64,000 bases of DNA from Rheinheimera salexigens (GCF_001752395.1 NZ_MKEK01000001.1:1237258-1301257); one strand, 5' to 3'. Positions 50,923 to 60,957 are shown, counted from the first letter of the stretch. Made by a program: numbers and translations. The notes: generated by a model not told the origin, from the letters alone.

Positions 50923-51544
50923 TACGCCAAACCAGCCAATAGCACGTTTAATACTGGCCCATGGTGCCGGCGCGGGTGCCGACAGTGAGGTAATGCAGCA
51001 ATTGGCGGCTGCACTGGTGGCCGAGCAAATAGAAGTCATTAGATTTAATTTTCCGTATATGCAACGTCAATTAACGTTGGGTCGTAAAAGCTTTCCTGAT
51101 AAAATGCCGCTGTTACTAACGGCAATGCAAGCGCAAATACAGCAATGCACCACTGAGCTACCCTTATTTATTGGTGGTAAATCGCTGGGTGGTCGTGTTG
51201 CAAGTTTAATAACCGAACCATCTTGTCAAGTAAGTCAGCGGCGTGTGTTGGCTAACTTTGCTTTTGGTTATCCGTTTCATGCACCCAACAAGACAGTTTG
51301 GCGCACTGAGCATTTTACTCGCTTAGAAAGACCGATGCATATTATTCAAGGCGAGCGTGATGCCTTTGGTAATAAGCAAGAGTTAGCGGATAAAGCGTGG
51401 CCAGGGGTAACTATGGATTGGCTGCCTGATGGCGATCATGATTTTAAACCGCGTAAGGCCAGTGGTTATACTCAAGCAGAACTTATTGTATTAAGTGCGC
51501 GATTATGTCGAGAGAAAATAGATGAAATACTTCTGGCAAATTAG
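50876..51544 (+). CDS. Alpha/beta hydrolase of the KANL3/Tex30-like family
   Basis: About 222 residues, cytoplasmic. Fold markers are RLILAHGAGAGADSEVM near the N-terminus (oxyanion region), nucleophile-elbow GGKSLGGR with the candidate Ser, an acid in IIQGERDAFG and the histidine in DGDHDFKP. No substrate is known. It overlaps the end of gcvA: I use ATG 50876 (GGAG 10 bases upstream), but ATG 50903 is equally reasonable and nearer the family N-terminus. Its end overlaps ygdD by 23 bases. So it is embedded in a gcvA-ygdD-rlmM operon as an extra gene. Confidence 0.85.
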   Translation: MPLLSNNLLMPLPLISTPNQPIARLILAHGAGAGADSEVMQQLAAALVAEQIEVIRFNFPYMQRQLTLGRKSFPDKMPLLLTAMQAQIQQCTTELPLFIGGKSLGGRVASLITEPSCQVSQRRVLANFAFGYPFHAPNKTVWRTEHFTRLERPMHIIQGERDAFGNKQELADKAWPGVTMDWLPDGDHDFKPRKASGYTQAELIVLSARLCREKIDEILLAN

Positions 51545-51896
51545 TCAAAGCCTCACCGCATTATATGGCGCTGCTGTGGTCGGTTTTGCCGCCGCTTTAA
51601 TGCATTTATGGCAAGGCGATATAACCAGCCAAGGGTTAGCGCGAGTGCTCAGTGCCATAGCTATGCTAGCATTTCACTGTTTAGCATTAATGGTTTTAAA
51701 TATACAATCTAGTCAGAAGAAACTCAGTCGGTTAGTCGCTATATTGTGGCATTTAGGCTTAATTTGCTTTGTTTGGACGTTATTGGCGGGAGTTTTTTTC
51801 TTGCCGTTTTATTTTTCGCAATTGGCACCTATTGGTGGCCAGTTGCTTATAGTTGCTTGGCTATTATTAGCGTTTTCAGCCTGGCAGCGGAGTTAA
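51522..51896 (+). CDS. DUF423 (YgdD-like) inner-membrane protein
   Basis: 124 residues with four predicted membrane helices (about 10-30, 42-60, 70-92, 100-120). LARVLSAIAMLAFHCLAL and the ending LAPIGGQLLIVAWLLLAF fit the DUF423/YgdD family, and its place between gcvA and rlmM is that of ygdD. Sequence divergence from the family core (the usual GAFGAH is not present) keeps confidence moderate. Function unknown. Confidence 0.75.
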   Translation: MKYFWQISQSLTALYGAAVVGFAAALMHLWQGDITSQGLARVLSAIAMLAFHCLALMVLNIQSSQKKLSRLVAILWHLGLICFVWTLLAGVFFLPFYFSQLAPIGGQLLIVAWLLLAFSAWQRS

Positions 51897-51897
51897 T

Positions 51898-52977
51898 ATG
51901 AAACAGTTATTATTATATTGCCGTGCTGGGTTTGAAAAAGAATGTGCAGCAGAAATTCAAGATCAAACAGCAAAACACAATGTGTTTGGTTTTTGTAAGT
52001 TAACCGCAAATAGTGCTTTTGTTATTTTTGAAGCTTACGATGCAAACGAATTAGCTAAATTTTATAGCGACTACGATTTTAATAAATTTATTTTTATTCG
52101 TCAGTGGTGTTTATTACAAGCAGATCTACTTAGCTTTGAACCAACTGATCGTATTGCAGCGGTGCTTGAAGCGGTATTAGCCGCTGAATTAACTGGGCTG
52201 GGCGAACTTAGAGTTGAATATCCTGATACTAATGACGGTAAAACCTTATCTACTTTAGCCCGTAAATTAACTGTGCCATTGCGCCAAGCGTTAAGACAAG
52301 CTGGCGTATTGTTAGCCAGAGAAAATAAACGCGCACCCGTATTACATTTACTGCTTATTAGTGGCCAGCAAGGTTATGTTGGTATTTCTTATGCGGAAAA
52401 TAATAGCCCGTTAGAAAACGGCATTATGCGCTTAAAGTTTCCAAATGAGTCGCCAAGTCGCAGTACCTTAAAGTTAGAAGAGGCCTTTATTCAGTTTATC
52501 CCTAAGGATGAATGGGAAAACCGTTTAAGCAGTGGTATGCGCGCAGTAGATTTAGGGGCTTGCCCAGGCGGTTGGACGTATCAGTTAGTTAAACGCAGCA
52601 TGATGGTTGTCGCTATTGATAATGGCCCAATGGCCCAATCTTTAATGGATACCGGCCAAGTTAAACACTTAATGATTGATGGCTTTAAATATGAGCCACA
52701 AAAACAAAATGTCTATTGGTTAGTCTGCGATATGATTGAACAACCCAAGCGTGTGGCAGATCGCATTGCGGATTGGATCATTAATAAATGGTGCCAAGAA
52801 ACTATTTTTAATCTTAAGTTACCAATGAAGAAGCGTTATGAAACGGTACAAGAAATTTTAGCGAACTTTGAGCAGCGCTTACAAACAGCAGGCATCAAAT
52901 ATCAATTACAAGTAAAACACTTGTACCATGACCGAGAAGAAGTCACAGTACATGTGCGTAATTTAACTATCCGCTAA
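51898..52977 (+). CDS. rlmM: 23S rRNA (cytidine(2498)-2'-O)-methyltransferase RlmM
   Basis: 2'-O-methylates C2498 of 23S rRNA. 359 residues: an N-terminal THUMP-like domain (LLYCRAGFEKECAAEIQ) and a C-terminal RrmJ-type methyltransferase with AVDLGACPGGWTYQLV, VAIDNGPM, VYWLVCDMIEQPKRVA and the catalytic lysine in NLKLPMKKRY. It begins 1 base after the DUF423 gene, in the same operon, and ends 5 bases from the convergent EEP-family gene. Confidence 0.95.
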   Translation: MKQLLLYCRAGFEKECAAEIQDQTAKHNVFGFCKLTANSAFVIFEAYDANELAKFYSDYDFNKFIFIRQWCLLQADLLSFEPTDRIAAVLEAVLAAELTGLGELRVEYPDTNDGKTLSTLARKLTVPLRQALRQAGVLLARENKRAPVLHLLLISGQQGYVGISYAENNSPLENGIMRLKFPNESPSRSTLKLEEAFIQFIPKDEWENRLSSGMRAVDLGACPGGWTYQLVKRSMMVVAIDNGPMAQSLMDTGQVKHLMIDGFKYEPQKQNVYWLVCDMIEQPKRVADRIADWIINKWCQETIFNLKLPMKKRYETVQEILANFEQRLQTAGIKYQLQVKHLYHDREEVTVHVRNLTIR

Positions 52978-52982
52978 AACGC

Positions 52983-54206
52983 TTAGTCTTCAGTTAATGC
53001 CAGTTTCAGCCATACCATACGGTGATCTGAACTGGCATTACGTGAACTTACCAACTCATAACCTGCTTCATCTTTTGCCGGCCAAAACACACCGCTATTT
53101 TTAACCGTAAAACCTAACTTAGACGGTAATACATAATCAGCCCGCATGCGCCAAGCGGCGGTATGATAAGCTGCGACTGGGTTATCTGGAGTGTGTTCTG
53201 CAGCACCATTACTTTTCGGTGTTAAGCTATTATTAACCTTTAAGTGATTGACTAAACCCGATATAGCACTATTAATTGCATCACCTTCTTTATCAACAGA
53301 AGCATTCTGGTCGCCCATAATCACAAAACGAACACTTTTATCTAATCCACCTTTAACACCCTTATCATCATAAATATAATCAGCTTTACCGCTAGTAATG
53401 TAATCAGACCAAAACCGAATTTCATCATGGTTACGCTTAACATTGCGTTTTTCAGCACCATCAAAAGCGGGCGGTGTAGGGTGGCTTGCTAAAATATGGA
53501 CAATTTTATTATTAATAGTAAGCGGGATATCCCAGTGGCTTTTCGAAGACAGCGGAAATTGTGCCCAAGCTTCCGTACTGTACCAAGCACTGCCATCAGC
53601 TTTTGTAGTTGGCATAAAATTAGGCATATCTTGCCATTTAAAATGTTGAAATGTGCGTATCTGCTGAGTATTAATAGGATATTTTGATAATAGCACCATG
53701 CCATATTGGCCAGGATAAAAGCCAAACCCCCAAGCATCAGCACCGATATTACTGGCTTTACCATCATTATCTAAATCAAAAGAACTAGGTTGCCCGGTAT
53801 TTACCGTACTGTAATAAAAATAAGGATAATCAATAGCCTTTGCTTGGCCTTGGGCCTGATTTAAATAGTGCTTAATAAAGGCTTTAATGCCTTGCTCAGG
53901 ATCGGCTATATAATCAAATTCGTTAAGTAGTAATACATCTGGCCGCACTAATTGAATAATATGAGCAATATTGCGAATTTGGCTATGCTGACCCTCTTTT
54001 AGTAACTTAGCTAAGACAGTGCTATCACCGGTTTCACCTCTAGGTAAATAATTTTGCGCTTCCATACTGACATTAAAGGTAGCAAAGGTGAGGTCAGTGG
54101 CAGACGCGGGCATACAAACTCCAAGGCTAATGATTACAGCGCTACAGTATTTTGTTAAAAAATAATGATTAATAAAATACCAGCAACGGCAAAAAAGTTT
54201 TTTCAT
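52983..54206 (-). CDS. Secreted endonuclease/exonuclease/phosphatase family protein
   Basis: 407 residues; an N-terminal signal segment (hydrophobic core SAVIISLGVCM, cleavage near ASATD) places it in the periplasm or outside. EEP-fold motifs are visible: FATFNVSME (Asn), LLLNEFDY (metal Glu), ILASHPTPP (His), FVIMGDQNAS (GDxN) and SSDHRMVWLKL (final Asp-His). This is a large EEP protein related to secreted nuclease or phosphatase-like proteins of marine bacteria; the substrate is unknown. It converges on rlmM and diverges from the TonB receptor. Confidence 0.85.
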   Translation of the reverse strand: MKKLFCRCWYFINHYFLTKYCSAVIISLGVCMPASATDLTFATFNVSMEAQNYLPRGETGDSTVLAKLLKEGQHSQIRNIAHIIQLVRPDVLLLNEFDYIADPEQGIKAFIKHYLNQAQGQAKAIDYPYFYYSTVNTGQPSSFDLDNDGKASNIGADAWGFGFYPGQYGMVLLSKYPINTQQIRTFQHFKWQDMPNFMPTTKADGSAWYSTEAWAQFPLSSKSHWDIPLTINNKIVHILASHPTPPAFDGAEKRNVKRNHDEIRFWSDYITSGKADYIYDDKGVKGGLDKSVRFVIMGDQNASVDKEGDAINSAISGLVNHLKVNNSLTPKSNGAAEHTPDNPVAAYHTAAWRMRADYVLPSKLGFTVKNSGVFWPAKDEAGYELVSSRNASSDHRMVWLKLALTED

Positions 54207-54341
54207 AATAATAATTTATTGGCGAACGGGCCGTTAATAATAAGGTTGCATGACAATAAAAACCAGTAGTAGCAGGCTTATGTATTAAACAAACAATAAA
54301 CTGCTGTAAATTTCTACAAATATTTTTTTGCTGACTACGCA

Positions 54342-54363
54342 TGTAACAGTTGATTATGTTACA
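54342..54363. promoter_or_regulatory. Inverted repeat TGTAACA-N8-TGTTACA
   Basis: Perfect 7-bp arms in the 338-base gap between the EEP gene and the TonB-dependent receptor; a possible operator for either divergent gene. I assign no regulator family. The remainder of 54207-54544 is AT-rich with no clear additional feature. Confidence 0.35.
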
Positions 54364-54544
54364 CTTATATTTCAGCGGCCTAAGACAATAGATTGGGTAA
54401 AAAGTTCCCTCAGCTCTTAAAAGATCGCATAGGCGTAAAAAATTTGTAATATAAGTTTGTTAATCTTATCGCTCAGATTAAATACGTCGGCTGTATTTAA
54501 TTAGAATTAGATAAATACCTACAACTACCAGGTGAAAAAACGAT

Positions 54545-57500
54545 ATGAAAGTTAAACATTTAGCGTTGGCAGTTACTTTAGCTCTTGGCGTACCTAGCCT
54601 TGCGATAGCAGACGATGTGTCATCCTCTATTCGTGGCAACATTGTTACATCTTCAGGTCAAGTAGCACCTAAAGCAAGAATTGAAATAGTACACGTTCCA
54701 ACAGGTACGCGTAATATTGCGGTTTCAAACGACTCAGGCTCTTTCTCTAGTACCGGTTTACGTGTTGGTGGCCCTTACACTATTACTATTACTAGTGATC
54801 AAGGTGCTAAAACTTACAATAATGTTTTCTTAACCCTTGGTGAAGCGTTGCGTTTAAACGCAGAATTAGAATCAACTCAACAAGTTGAACGTATCGCGGT
54901 AACAGGTAGTTCGTTAGCTTTAAGTAATAACACTGGTAGCAGCAGCTACTTTGGTGCTGGTGCTATTGAAAACGCACCAACCTTTAACCGCGACTTAAAA
55001 GAAGTTGCGCGTATGAACCCATATGCCAACATGTTGCCAGGTGAAGGCGCTCCATTAAGTATTGGTGGTGTTAACCCTAAATTTAACAGCGTTTCAATAG
55101 ACGGTGTTGGTGTTAATGATGACTTCGGTTTAAATAGCAACGGTTATCCAACCCAGAGCTCACCTGTTTCTATCGATGCTATCGATCAAATCGCTGTTGA
55201 TGTAGCACCATTTGATGCCAGTGAAGGCGGTTACTCTGGTGGCCGTATTAACGCGGTAACAAAATCAGGTACTAACGAAGTTCATGGCTCGTTAACTTAC
55301 GAAAAAATGTCTGATTCATGGGCAGGTACACCAAAAGATCCAAATAGCGGTAGAGATGTTACGTTAGATTATAAACGTGACACCTATAGCGTTACTTTAG
55401 GTGGTCCAATTGTTAAAGATGAATTGTTTTTCTTCTTAGCCTACGAAAAATCAACTCAGCCAAGCAGTGTTGAATACGGCCCAGCTGGCGCTGGCGCGGC
55501 AAGTGATAGTAAAATCACCTTAGCTGAATATGATCGAATTAAAGAAATAGCTAGTCGTGTTTACGGTGTTGATGCCGGTGAGTGGAACTCTTCTCCAGAT
55601 ACTGAAGATAAAAACTTATTAGTTAAATTAGACTGGAACATTAACGATGACCACCGTGCCGCATTTACCTACAATTTAACTGAAGGTAATAACGTTCGTA
55701 ACCAAAGTAGTAATAACGGTACGTTGCAACTTGATACTAACTGGTATAACTATCTGCAAAATATGGACTTATATAAGTTTTCATTGTTTTCAGATTGGAA
55801 TGCAGACTTATCAAGCGAGCTTTATTTTAGCTATAAAGAAGTTGATACCATCTCTGATTTAAAAACTAAAGCTTTTGGTGATATTAGTATCCGTGCTTCT
55901 TCAGGTACGTTAAATTTTGGTCCAGACTTTAACCGCCATGCGAATGCGCTTAGTAACCAAGATATGAAAATTGGTGCTAAATTTACTTACTTAGTTGGCG
56001 ATCACCAATTGAAATTTGGTGGTGAGTATAACAAGTTAGATATCTTTAACTTATTTGTGCGTAACTCTTTAGGTTCATGGAGCTTTGGCTCTATCGAAGA
56101 CTTTGAAAACAAAGTTGCCAGCAGTCTGCAATATGAAAATGCTTATACTAATGTCGTGAATGACGCTGCTGCAGAATTCAGTTTAAGTAGCATGAATGCC
56201 TATATCCAAGATAACTGGTATGTAAGCGATGATATCGAGTTAGGTTTAGGCTTGCGTTACGAGCGTTATATGGTGAGTGATAAGCCAACCTTGAACGAAA
56301 ATTTCTTACGTCGTTATGGTTATAGCAACCAAGAAAACTTAGATGGCTTAGATATCGTATTACCACGTGTGGATGTGAAGTGGTTAGCTACTGATGATCT
56401 TACTGTACGTGGTGGTTTTGGCCGCTTTTCTGGTGGTAAACCAAATGTGTGGATCTCTAACTCATTCTCAAATGACGGTTTCACTTTAGTTCAGTTTGAT
56501 CGTAACTCAGTGTCAGAAAGTGAATATTTACAAAATGTGGATATTACTGGCGTACCTGACGCTGTTAAAGGTTCTTTAGTTGCAGGTGATGGTGATACCA
56601 ACAGTATCGATCCCAACTTCAAAATGCCATCTGACTGGATTGCTCGTGTCGGTTTTGACTATATAATCGATATCCCTGTATTAGGCGATAATTTTGGTTG
56701 GAGCGCAGAAGTTATGCGCAAGTGGATGACCGATAATAGCCAGTGGCAAGATATTTCTCGTTGTGTCAGTGGTCAAACAGCTGCAGGCGTTAATATCTAT
56801 AGACCTTGTGATCCAACAGCACCTAGCGATCACTACGACATCATGCTAACCAATGAAAGTAAAAACGGTAAAGCATGGATCTGGAACACCTCTTTAGCCA
56901 AAAACTGGGATAGCGGTGTGAGTTTATATGCTAGCTACACCAATCAAAATATTGAAGAAGGTACCCCAGGTACTTCGTCAACTGCATCATCAAACTATAA
57001 ATACAATATTGTTAAAGATCGTAACGTTGAAGAAATTGGTACTGCTGACTATGAAGTAGAGCACAGCTTAAAAATTACTTTAGGCTACACGCACGAAATA
57101 TTCGCTGGTTACGACTCTAAGTTTAACTTGTTCTTCCAGCGCCGTTCAGGCAATCACTTCAGTTATGTTATGGGTTTATTCCGTGATACAGACTTTGGTG
57201 ACCAAGATGGTTCAGCGCGCTTAAACCGTTCAAGTGGTTACTTAGCGTATATCCCAACAGGACCAAATGATCCTAACTACAGCCCAGAAAGCAGCATCGA
57301 TTTTGACCAGTTAATGGCCAATATTAAAGCCGCGGGTTTAGAAGGTTATGCCGGTGGTTTCGCACCTAAAGGTTCAGGTACTTCACCTTGGATTACGACA
57401 TTAGATTTCCAATTCCAACAAGATTTACCAGGCTTCTTTGAAGGCCATAAAGGTACTTTCTACTTCACCGTAAATAACTTACTTAACTTAATCGATAGCG

Positions 57501-57685
57501 ATGCTGGTAAAGTAAGACGTGAGCAGTTTACTAACAAAAGCTTAGTTGACTTTGGTGGCTTAGATAGCGAAGGTCGTTATATCTACGAAACACCATTTGG
57601 TGGTTTCGATGCTAACAACGGTTCTAAGTTTGAAGCGGAAGAATCTACTTGGCGCTTAAAAATGGGTCTTAAATACCGTTTCTAA
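54545..57685 (+). CDS. Oar-like TonB-dependent outer-membrane receptor
   Basis: 1046 residues. Signal peptide 1-22 (ending AIADD), carboxypeptidase-regulatory-like beta domain (about 27-112: IRGNIVTSSGQVAPKARIEI, LRVGGPYTIT), then RIAVTGS leading into a plug domain (about 120-260) with SIDGVGVNDDFG and GGRINAVTKSGTN, then a long beta-barrel ending in RLKMGLKYRF with C-terminal Phe for outer-membrane insertion. Such Oar-type receptors are abundant in Alteromonadales and import unknown, often peptide- or nucleoside-rich, substrates. Neighbours are a secreted EEP enzyme upstream and nucleoside uptake genes downstream, which may hint at nucleic-acid derived substrates; that is inference. Confidence 0.92.
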   Translation: MKVKHLALAVTLALGVPSLAIADDVSSSIRGNIVTSSGQVAPKARIEIVHVPTGTRNIAVSNDSGSFSSTGLRVGGPYTITITSDQGAKTYNNVFLTLGEALRLNAELESTQQVERIAVTGSSLALSNNTGSSSYFGAGAIENAPTFNRDLKEVARMNPYANMLPGEGAPLSIGGVNPKFNSVSIDGVGVNDDFGLNSNGYPTQSSPVSIDAIDQIAVDVAPFDASEGGYSGGRINAVTKSGTNEVHGSLTYEKMSDSWAGTPKDPNSGRDVTLDYKRDTYSVTLGGPIVKDELFFFLAYEKSTQPSSVEYGPAGAGAASDSKITLAEYDRIKEIASRVYGVDAGEWNSSPDTEDKNLLVKLDWNINDDHRAAFTYNLTEGNNVRNQSSNNGTLQLDTNWYNYLQNMDLYKFSLFSDWNADLSSELYFSYKEVDTISDLKTKAFGDISIRASSGTLNFGPDFNRHANALSNQDMKIGAKFTYLVGDHQLKFGGEYNKLDIFNLFVRNSLGSWSFGSIEDFENKVASSLQYENAYTNVVNDAAAEFSLSSMNAYIQDNWYVSDDIELGLGLRYERYMVSDKPTLNENFLRRYGYSNQENLDGLDIVLPRVDVKWLATDDLTVRGGFGRFSGGKPNVWISNSFSNDGFTLVQFDRNSVSESEYLQNVDITGVPDAVKGSLVAGDGDTNSIDPNFKMPSDWIARVGFDYIIDIPVLGDNFGWSAEVMRKWMTDNSQWQDISRCVSGQTAAGVNIYRPCDPTAPSDHYDIMLTNESKNGKAWIWNTSLAKNWDSGVSLYASYTNQNIEEGTPGTSSTASSNYKYNIVKDRNVEEIGTADYEVEHSLKITLGYTHEIFAGYDSKFNLFFQRRSGNHFSYVMGLFRDTDFGDQDGSARLNRSSGYLAYIPTGPNDPNYSPESSIDFDQLMANIKAAGLEGYAGGFAPKGSGTSPWITTLDFQFQQDLPGFFEGHKGTFYFTVNNLLNLIDSDAGKVRREQFTNKSLVDFGGLDSEGRYIYETPFGGFDANNGSKFEAEESTWRLKMGLKYRF

Positions 57686-57707
57686 GTTTATTTAGCCTAA
57701 ATAATGC

Positions 57708-57735
57708 AATGCCCGCCTAATGCGGGCATTTTTTT
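57708..57735 (+). terminator. Terminator of the TonB-dependent receptor gene
   Basis: AATGCCCGC / GCGGGCATT, 9 bp, 5-base loop, followed by a T-run to 57735. Confidence 0.93.
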
Positions 57736-57796
57736 ATTTATATATGAATCAAAATTAGCCATAATTGCCAGCTAATTTAAACAGCGTGGAATTGAA

Positions 57797-58432
57797 GTGG
57801 GTAAACACACTATTATAGCTATTGCTGGTGCTTCGGCATCAGGAAAAAGCCTTTTTGCTTCTACTGTCTATCAAGAGTTAGTAGCAGAACTGGGTTGTGA
57901 GCGCATAGCCATTATCTCGGAAGATGCGTATTATCGCGATCAAAGCCACTTATCAATGGCACAACGTGTACTTACAAACTACGACCATCCCAGTGCATTT
58001 GAACACCAATTATTAGCCAGTCATTTATTAGCGTTACGTGATGGCCAAGCGGTTAAAGTACCGCAATATAGTTATACCTTGCATACCCGAACCGAAGAAA
58101 CATTGTTAGTCCAACCGGCTAAAGTTATTTTAGTGGAAGGCATCCTATTATTAACCGACAAGCATTTACGCCGTCAGTTTGATATTACCGTATTTATGGA
58201 TACGCCTTTAGACGTGTGTTTATTACGCCGTATGAAGCGAGATTTAGAAGAGCGCGGTCGCAGCATAAGCTCTGTGGCAGAACAATATGAAAATACCGTA
58301 CGTCCGGCTTTTTTCGAATTTATTGCACCTTCTAAACAATATGCCGATCTTGTCGTTACCCGTGGTGGTAAAAACCAAATCGCTATCGATATTATTAAAA
58401 CAAAAATTCGCCAGTTACTCGCGGAAAAATAA
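57797..58432 (+). CDS. udk: Uridine/cytidine kinase
   Basis: Phosphorylates uridine and cytidine for salvage. 211 residues (E. coli 213) with Walker A GASASGKS (10-17), [49 protein letters not shown] and [26 protein letters not shown] 57797 is the start, preceded by GGA. It is followed after 14 bases by a concentrative nucleoside transporter, giving an uptake-and-trapping pair. Confidence 0.95.
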   Translation: MGKHTIIAIAGASASGKSLFASTVYQELVAELGCERIAIISEDAYYRDQSHLSMAQRVLTNYDHPSAFEHQLLASHLLALRDGQAVKVPQYSYTLHTRTEETLLVQPAKVILVEGILLLTDKHLRRQFDITVFMDTPLDVCLLRRMKRDLEERGRSISSVAEQYENTVRPAFFEFIAPSKQYADLVVTRGGKNQIAIDIIKTKIRQLLAEK

Positions 58433-58446
58433 TTAGGATCTAACTT

Positions 58447-59655
58447 ATGATGGGTTTAGTCGGCATTATTGTCTTGTTACTTATTGCTTATGCAGCATCT
58501 ACACATCGTAGCAAAATTAATTGGCGTACGGTGGGTGGGGCTTTTGCTATCCAGCTACTAATTGGTGCTTTTGTTCTGTATGTCCCTTTTGGTCAAGATG
58601 TGTTGTATAGTATATCAACCTTTGTTACCGATATTATCAGTTATGCAACCGACGGTATTGAGTTTTTATTTGGTGATATTGGTCGTAAATCACAAGGCTT
58701 TATTTTTGCCATCCATGTCTTAACCATTATTATCTTTTTCTCTTCATTAATCGCAGTGTTGTATCATATCGGTATTATGACATGGGTGATCAGGATTATA
58801 GGTGGTGGTTTACAAAAGCTACTTGGCACTAGTCGCCCAGAATCAATGTCAGCAGCGGCCAATATTTTTGTTGGCCAAACCGAGGCACCTCTAATAGTAC
58901 GGCCTTTTATTCCTACCATGACCCGCTCTGAACTTTTTGCGGTAATGGTCGGTGGTTTAGCTTCTGTTGCTGGCTCTGTTATGGCTGGCTATGCAGGTCT
59001 TGGTATAGAGTTAAAATACCTTATTGCCGCAAGTTTTATGGCTGCACCAGGCGGCTTTTTAATGGCCAAGTTAATTTTGCCTGAAACTGAACAAACCAAA
59101 AATGAATTAGCAGAAATAAATGCTGAAACTCAACATACTAATTTAATAGATGCTGCAGCTGCCGGCGCCTCAAGTGGTATGCAGCTAGCATTGAATGTTG
59201 GCGCTATGCTGTTAGCTTTTGTTGGTTTAATCGCCTTAGTCAATGGAACTATTGGTGGTATTGCTGGTTGGTTTGGTATTGAAGGTTTAACCTTACAAGT
59301 GATTTTTGGCTATGTATTCCAGCCATTAGCTTATATTTTAGGGGTCTCTTGGGAAGAAGCACGGTTTGCCGGTAGTTTCATTGGTCAAAAATTAGTAATT
59401 AATGAATTTGTTGCTTACTTAGATTTTATGCAAGTCAAAGAGCAATTAAGCGCCCATACCCAAATTATTGTGACCATTGCTTTATGTGGCTTTGCTAACT
59501 TTTCTTCTGTTGCAATTTTATTAGGTGGCTTGGGCGGTATGGCACCAAGTCGTCGTGCTGATATTGCTGAGTTAGGTTTAAAAGCCTTACTTGCAGCAAC
59601 ATTAGCAAACTTGATGAGCGCTGCAATTGCCGGCGTCTTCTTTAATTTAGGCTAG
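58447..59655 (+). CDS. NupC/CNT family concentrative nucleoside transporter
   Basis: 402 residues, about ten membrane segments, cation-coupled nucleoside import across the inner membrane. Signatures: [59 protein letters not shown], and [26 protein letters not shown] lies 8 bases before ATG 58447. Downstream of udk, upstream of a 2OG-oxygenase gene (34-base gap), all on one strand without an evident terminator between. Confidence 0.94.
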   Translation: MMGLVGIIVLLLIAYAASTHRSKINWRTVGGAFAIQLLIGAFVLYVPFGQDVLYSISTFVTDIISYATDGIEFLFGDIGRKSQGFIFAIHVLTIIIFFSSLIAVLYHIGIMTWVIRIIGGGLQKLLGTSRPESMSAAANIFVGQTEAPLIVRPFIPTMTRSELFAVMVGGLASVAGSVMAGYAGLGIELKYLIAASFMAAPGGFLMAKLILPETEQTKNELAEINAETQHTNLIDAAAAGASSGMQLALNVGAMLLAFVGLIALVNGTIGGIAGWFGIEGLTLQVIFGYVFQPLAYILGVSWEEARFAGSFIGQKLVINEFVAYLDFMQVKEQLSAHTQIIVTIALCGFANFSSVAILLGGLGGMAPSRRADIAELGLKALLAATLANLMSAAIAGVFFNLG

Positions 59656-59689
59656 GCTGAATAAGCCAACAAACAAACAGGTCTTTTAT

Positions 59690-60634
59690 ATGACACAGCA
59701 AGTCCCAACGTTAGATATAAGACGGTTTGCCACCGACAAAGAAAACTTTGTTGCCGAAATTGGCAAGGCCTACACTGAATTTGGATTTTGTGGCATTAGT
59801 GGTCACGATGTTTCCGATCAAGTAGTAGATAATACTTATGCTGCAATTAAAGCGTTTTTTGCTTTACCAACAGAGGTAAAAGCGAAATACCATAAAACGG
59901 GTCAGGGTGGCGCGCGCGGTTATACCGCGGTTGGGGTAGAAAAAGCCAAAGACAGTAAGCATCCAGACTTAAAAGAGTTTTACCATGTTGGCCGTGAATA
60001 CGAAGGTGCAGCACCGCATCCTAGTCTGTACCCTAATATTTGGCCAAGTGAAGTATTAGGCTTTAAAGATGCCACTTATACTTTATTTAGTAAGCTAGAG
60101 CAGTTAGGCCATACGGTATTAGAGGCCTTAGCGTTATTCCTAGGCCAAGAACAGCATTACTTTGCCGATAAAGTAAATTATGGCAATTCTATATTGCGGC
60201 CAATACATTATCCGCCCATTGTTGATACCAGCACCCAATCTATTCGCGCTGGTCAACATGAAGATATCAACTTGATAACTTTATTGGTTGGTTCTAATGA
60301 AGCCGGATTAGAAATTTTACGCCGTGATGGCAGCTGGTTACCGGTAACCACTATCGAAGGCACAATAGTGGTTAATATTGGTGATATGTTGCAGCGTTTA
60401 ACCAATCATGTGTTGCCGTCAACCACTCATAGAGTAGTTAATCCAGCAGGAGTTGCAGCGGGTGAGCCTCGTTACTCAATACCGTTCTTTATGCATCCTA
60501 ATCCAGATTTTGTTATTGATACATTATCTAGCTGTGTCAGTGCCGAAAACCCTAATCGCTACCCAGATCCAATAAGCTCTAATGATTACTTAATGCAGCG
60601 GTTAGAAGAAATTGGTTTATTAAAGCAAGGTTAG
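59690..60634 (+). CDS. 2-oxoglutarate/Fe(II)-dependent oxygenase, isopenicillin N synthase-like
   Basis: 314 residues. N-terminal DIOX_N part with VPTLDIRRFATDKE, FGFCGISGHDV and FFALPTEVKAKY; C-terminal 2OG-Fe(II) domain with the metal triad HEDIN (His-x-Asp) and STTHRVVNP (His), and 2OG anchor RYSIPFF. This superfamily in bacteria includes enzymes hydroxylating small molecules; the substrate cannot be told from sequence. It is cotranscribed-looking with udk and the CNT transporter, which raises the possibility of a nucleoside- or base-derived substrate (fungal thymine-7-hydroxylase belongs to this superfamily). Confidence 0.9.
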   Translation: MTQQVPTLDIRRFATDKENFVAEIGKAYTEFGFCGISGHDVSDQVVDNTYAAIKAFFALPTEVKAKYHKTGQGGARGYTAVGVEKAKDSKHPDLKEFYHVGREYEGAAPHPSLYPNIWPSEVLGFKDATYTLFSKLEQLGHTVLEALALFLGQEQHYFADKVNYGNSILRPIHYPPIVDTSTQSIRAGQHEDINLITLLVGSNEAGLEILRRDGSWLPVTTIEGTIVVNIGDMLQRLTNHVLPSTTHRVVNPAGVAAGEPRYSIPFFMHPNPDFVIDTLSSCVSAENPNRYPDPISSNDYLMQRLEEIGLLKQG

Positions 60635-60712
60635 AAAAGTAAGGCGTGTAGTGAGTTAAATAAGCGAGATTGTTTTATAATGTTCTCTGTTATAGTTTTC
60701 TATTTATGCTTA

Positions 60713-60740
60713 TTGACTGAAGGTTGAAACTCGCTATACT
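60713..60740 (+). promoter_or_regulatory. Promoter of tRNA-Leu with GC-rich discriminator
   Basis: TTGACT (60713-60718), 16-base spacer, TATACT (60735-60740), then GCACGCC. Stable-RNA type. Confidence 0.8.
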
Positions 60741-60799
60741 GCACGCCTTGTCTAATGCATTGCATAAATCATTAAACATATTGCTTTAATAAAAGCAGA

Positions 60800-60885
60800 G
60801 CAGATGTGGTGGAATTGGTAGACACGCAAGCTTCAGGTGCTTGTGCCCAAAAAGCGTGAGAGTTCGAGTCTCTCCATCTGCACCA
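60800..60885 (+). tRNA. tRNA-Leu (anticodon CAG)
   Basis: 86 bases: acceptor GCAGATG / CATCTGC, discriminator A, encoded CCA, anticodon loop TTCAGGT in a CAAGC/GCTTG stem, long variable arm TGCCCAAAAAGCGTG, T-loop GTTCGAGTC. Single-gene transcription unit with its own promoter and terminator. Confidence 0.98.
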
Positions 60886-60889
60886 AATT

Positions 60890-60912
60890 AACCGGCCTAA
60901 GCCGGTTTTTTT
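60890..60912 (+). terminator. Terminator of tRNA-Leu
   Basis: AACCGGC / GCCGGTT with a CTAA loop and a T-run, 5 bases after the tRNA. Confidence 0.93.
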
Positions 60913-60957
60913 GTTTCTAGGCTTAGCCGCTTTTCTTAGCTAAGCTGCTAAAGTAGG

